A DNA stretch of 64,000 bases from DMER64 sp049652385 (GTDB lineage: Bacteria; Bacteroidota; Bacteroidia; Bacteroidales; UBA932). The first letter of the stretch is position 1. Every line of letters starts with the position of its first letter. Below the pieces are notes generated by a model. That model was not told the DNA's origin and did not search any database. It saw only the letters and a program-made list of their open reading frames with translations. Below, piece by piece: positions 62,275 to 64,000 of this stretch. Location: contig JBASDX010000006.1 of the NCBI GenBank assembly GCA_049652385.1, positions 102,638 to 166,637 on the forward strand. The letters run 5' to 3'. Both the position numbers and the translations under genes were made by a program.

Positions 62275-63648
62275 TTAAAAAATCACTCTAAATTCGGTAA
62301 ATACTCCATTCATCACAGGACCGGAGAAACCGTATAACGTTTTGTTTTTTCCTTTCATGTAATTTCCTCCTGCGGAAACCGCAAAGGTATCTGAAATCCT
62401 CCAACTTACCTTAGGTCTTACAAACCATTCTCCGGAAGTCAGGTTGTAATACCCTGTACACTCTGCCGTAATGACATCATAGGCAAACATACGGGTTACC
62501 ATAAGGAACAAAGCATGATTTGTCTTTTCCTGCTGATTGAATACCTTTCTGTTAAACAGCCTTGTTTCATAATCAATCATATCTTCAGCAAATTGAAAAA
62601 GTTCCGCAACGTTGCCGCTTGAAGGTACAGGTGGTTTTGCAAGAGGAGAAAAACCAAACGTATACTTTCCAATATACTGTCCCAAGATCATAAACCCCAG
62701 CAAATTTGTCTCTAATCCTACCACATAGCTTATATCCGGCTTAGGTATGTATATGTAATTTTTTGGATTGACGGTGTGGTTGTATGCAGCTTCTGCTTTG
62801 ACAATCAGCAAAGAACCTATGGGTATATCCAGGTCGGCACCTATGGTTGTCTTCAGATAAGGCATGGAAGCTATACGAATTACCGGTTGTCCGGTCGACC
62901 AATTGACAGACACCACATCAAATCCATGATAAGGATCGTAGCCCCTGAACCATGAAACAGAACCTCCAAGCACCGAAAAATCGAAATCTGCACGCGCTGC
63001 GTAAGAACCGTTAGCCAGGATTTTTTCCGGAACCATATCGTTGCCAAAATCAATGAGATTACCGATATCTATCTGATCAAAACCGCCCAAAACCAATCCG
63101 TCCGTTTCAAAACCCATATCGAACAAATCAAACCGATAACGCGACATCTTGTAAAAAGGAATAGCTATCAACTCCAATCCAATCCCAATGGCCGGTCTGT
63201 AATTCATTTTCAACATAAAATTGGAAAGCCTTTGGTCGTTAGGATCGGAAGACAGAAAAAAGTAATCGTTGGGAGTAATATTATTGGTAGGACTGAAACC
63301 TTCCGTGCGTCCCCACGTAACAATCTGATTACCCAACAGCACATCAAACGCCTGACTCTTATAACCGGCATACAATTCTTTAATCTGAATCGTTGTTTCG
63401 TTTTGGTTAAAAAACATACCCGTTCTAAAACGGATATCGGCTTCCAAAAAGGAATGGCTCCCGGTAACAGAAGTTTGCAAGGACAGTTCGGAAAATACAG
63501 AAGACAGTGCATACTTATCTCCTCCCCCATACACAGATGCTCTCCCGTAACCGTTCATAGAAAAAGGCATATCCGACCCATCCTGGGCCGTTACATAACT
63601 GCTTATGAGCAAAAAGCAGAGGAATGAGAAAAAGAAATGTTTTTTCAT
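62275..63648 (-). CDS. Outer-membrane protein of the RND operon
   Basis: This 457-residue protein has a signal peptide (ending VTAQ) and a beta-barrel-like pattern ending in Phe. Segments such as LSLQTSVTGSHSFLEADIRF and YDVITAECTGYYNLTSGEWF are typical of a large barrel. Its position upstream of an RND pump and LolA-like protein matches the DUF1302-like porin found in similar operons. It is the first gene after the tRNA-Ala terminator and has its own -7 element 8 bases upstream. Confidence 0.75.
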   Translation of the reverse strand: MKKHFFFSFLCFLLISSYVTAQDGSDMPFSMNGYGRASVYGGGDKYALSSVFSELSLQTSVTGSHSFLEADIRFRTGMFFNQNETTIQIKELYAGYKSQAFDVLLGNQIVTWGRTEGFSPTNNITPNDYFFLSSDPNDQRLSNFMLKMNYRPAIGIGLELIAIPFYKMSRYRFDLFDMGFETDGLVLGGFDQIDIGNLIDFGNDMVPEKILANGSYAARADFDFSVLGGSVSWFRGYDPYHGFDVVSVNWSTGQPVIRIASMPYLKTTIGADLDIPIGSLLIVKAEAAYNHTVNPKNYIYIPKPDISYVVGLETNLLGFMILGQYIGKYTFGFSPLAKPPVPSSGNVAELFQFAEDMIDYETRLFNRKVFNQQEKTNHALFLMVTRMFAYDVITAECTGYYNLTSGEWFVRPKVSWRISDTFAVSAGGNYMKGKNKTLYGFSGPVMNGVFTEFRVIF

Positions 63649-63656
63649 AAGTTACA

Positions 63657-63664
63657 CAAACTTA
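63657..63664 (-). promoter_or_regulatory. -7 element TAAGTTTG for the RND operon
   Basis: On the minus strand TAAGTTTG begins directly after the T-run of the rRNA/tRNA terminator and ends 8 bases before the ATG at 63648. Confidence 0.45.
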
Positions 63665-63701
63665 CAAAAAAAAAACGCGTAACATTATTTAAGTAACGCG
63701 T
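63665..63701 (-). terminator. Rho-independent terminator after tRNA-Ala
   Basis: On the minus strand ACGCGT pairs perfectly with ACGCGT (63701-63696 with 63680-63675). The stem extends by two more pairs after one mismatch, leaves a 9-base loop, and about ten Ts follow. It ends the 16S-tRNA-Ile-tRNA-Ala transcript where a 23S gene would be expected. Confidence 0.85.
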
Positions 63702-63707
63702 CTTTTG

Positions 63708-63781
63708 TGGAGATAGACGGAGTCGAACCGACGACCCCCTGCTTGCAAAGCAGGTGCTCTAGCCAACTGAGCTATATCCCC
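63708..63781 (-). tRNA. tRNA-Ala (anticodon TGC), CCA not encoded
   Basis: On the minus strand acceptor GGGGATA pairs with TATCTCC (one G-U). The D arm GCTCAGTTGGCTAGAGC, anticodon loop TTTGCAA with TGC, and T-loop TTCGACT are clear. The T stem has one mismatch. It lies 14 bases downstream of tRNA-Ile. Confidence 0.96.
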
Positions 63782-63795
63782 GTAGCAATATGCGG

Positions 63796-63869
63796 TAGTC
63801 CCGAGCGGAGTTGAACCGCTGACCCCTACATTATCAGTGTAGTGCTCTAACCAACTGAGCTACGGGACT
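63796..63869 (-). tRNA. tRNA-Ile (anticodon GAT), CCA not encoded
   Basis: On the minus strand acceptor AGTCCCG pairs with CGGGACT. The D arm GCTCAGTTGGTTAGAGC, anticodon loop CTGATAA with GAT, and T-loop TTCAACT are clear. It is the first tRNA after the 16S gene, the standard position in Bacteroidota rRNA operons. Confidence 0.97.
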
Positions 63870-63921
63870 GAATAATAAAAAAAGATTGGAATCCGAGCAG
63901 AAAAGTAACAGGATACGCTCC

Positions 63922-64000
<79 letters not shown>

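Overview
This window is chromosomal DNA from a member of the Bacteroidota, most likely order Bacteroidales. Three things point there. The partial 16S rRNA at the right edge reads like the Bacteroidota 3' end. Many gene starts are preceded by the Bacteroidota -7 promoter element TAnnTTTG. Several gene families are typical of the phylum: ExbB/ExbD/ExbD sets, a two-gene split 5'-nucleotidase, SPOR and HU-type cell-surface proteins, a Fibrobacter-paralogous-domain lipoprotein, and tandem ApbE lipoproteins. The species cannot be named from the sequence. I see no prophage, insertion sequence, CRISPR array or plasmid gene; this is compact, mostly housekeeping chromosome.

Layout. 1-1980: end of an ExbB-membrane protein-ExbD-ExbD proton-channel operon with a terminator. 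2-5 kb: lipoprotein alkaline phosphatase, then a LiaF-like membrane protein overlapping a membrane-anchored LytTR regulator. 4.9-10.9 kb: ahcY, asnS, udk, a TonB-like protein, rsmI and a ComEA-like protein. 10.9-16.4 kb: Nat-type ABC exporter, split 5'-nucleotidase, tdk, alr. 16.4-24.5 kb: holA facing away from a small PD-(D/E)XK nuclease gene and cca, then folE, an orphan LolD-type ATPase, a PduO-type adenosyltransferase, trkA and two AraC-type regulators. 24.6-31.2 kb: leuS, yitT-like, and an operon of SPOR lipoprotein, gcvT and an M28-TonB fusion. 31.2-39.3 kb: capA, phoH, two TPM proteins, a lipoprotein, two ApbE paralogues and a Tat-exported amidohydrolase. 39.2-49.3 kb: an AddA-like helicase-nuclease, prfB with its programmed frameshift, a metalloprotease, a tiny 44-codon transcription unit, recX, rlmN, recA, aroC and aroA. 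49.3-55.7 kb: trpS, dnaG, metG and a DUF389 protein. 55.8-59.2 kb: exported superoxide dismutase, tRNA-Pro, DUF134 regulator, MntP, an outer-membrane barrel, tRNA-Asn and an HU-type membrane protein. 59.2-63.7 kb: a three-gene RND/LolA-like/outer-membrane-protein operon. 63.7-64 kb: tRNA-Ala, tRNA-Ile and the 16S 3' end.

Most unusual features: (1) a 16S-tRNA-Ile-tRNA-Ala unit that ends in a terminator with no 23S gene; (2) a tRNA-Pro whose terminal A of CCA is also the A of the DUF134 start codon; (3) a 44-codon aromatic-rich ORF with its own two-element promoter and terminator; (4) an M28-fold protein lacking the bridging metal Asp and the general-base Glu, fused to a TonB C-terminal domain; (5) an ApbE paralogue missing its metal ligands, directly after an intact ApbE; (6) back-to-back overlapping promoters between holA and the nuclease gene, part of a wider pattern of -7 elements only 4-8 bases from start codons. 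All calls rest on reading the sequence and recalled family motifs; no database search was run.
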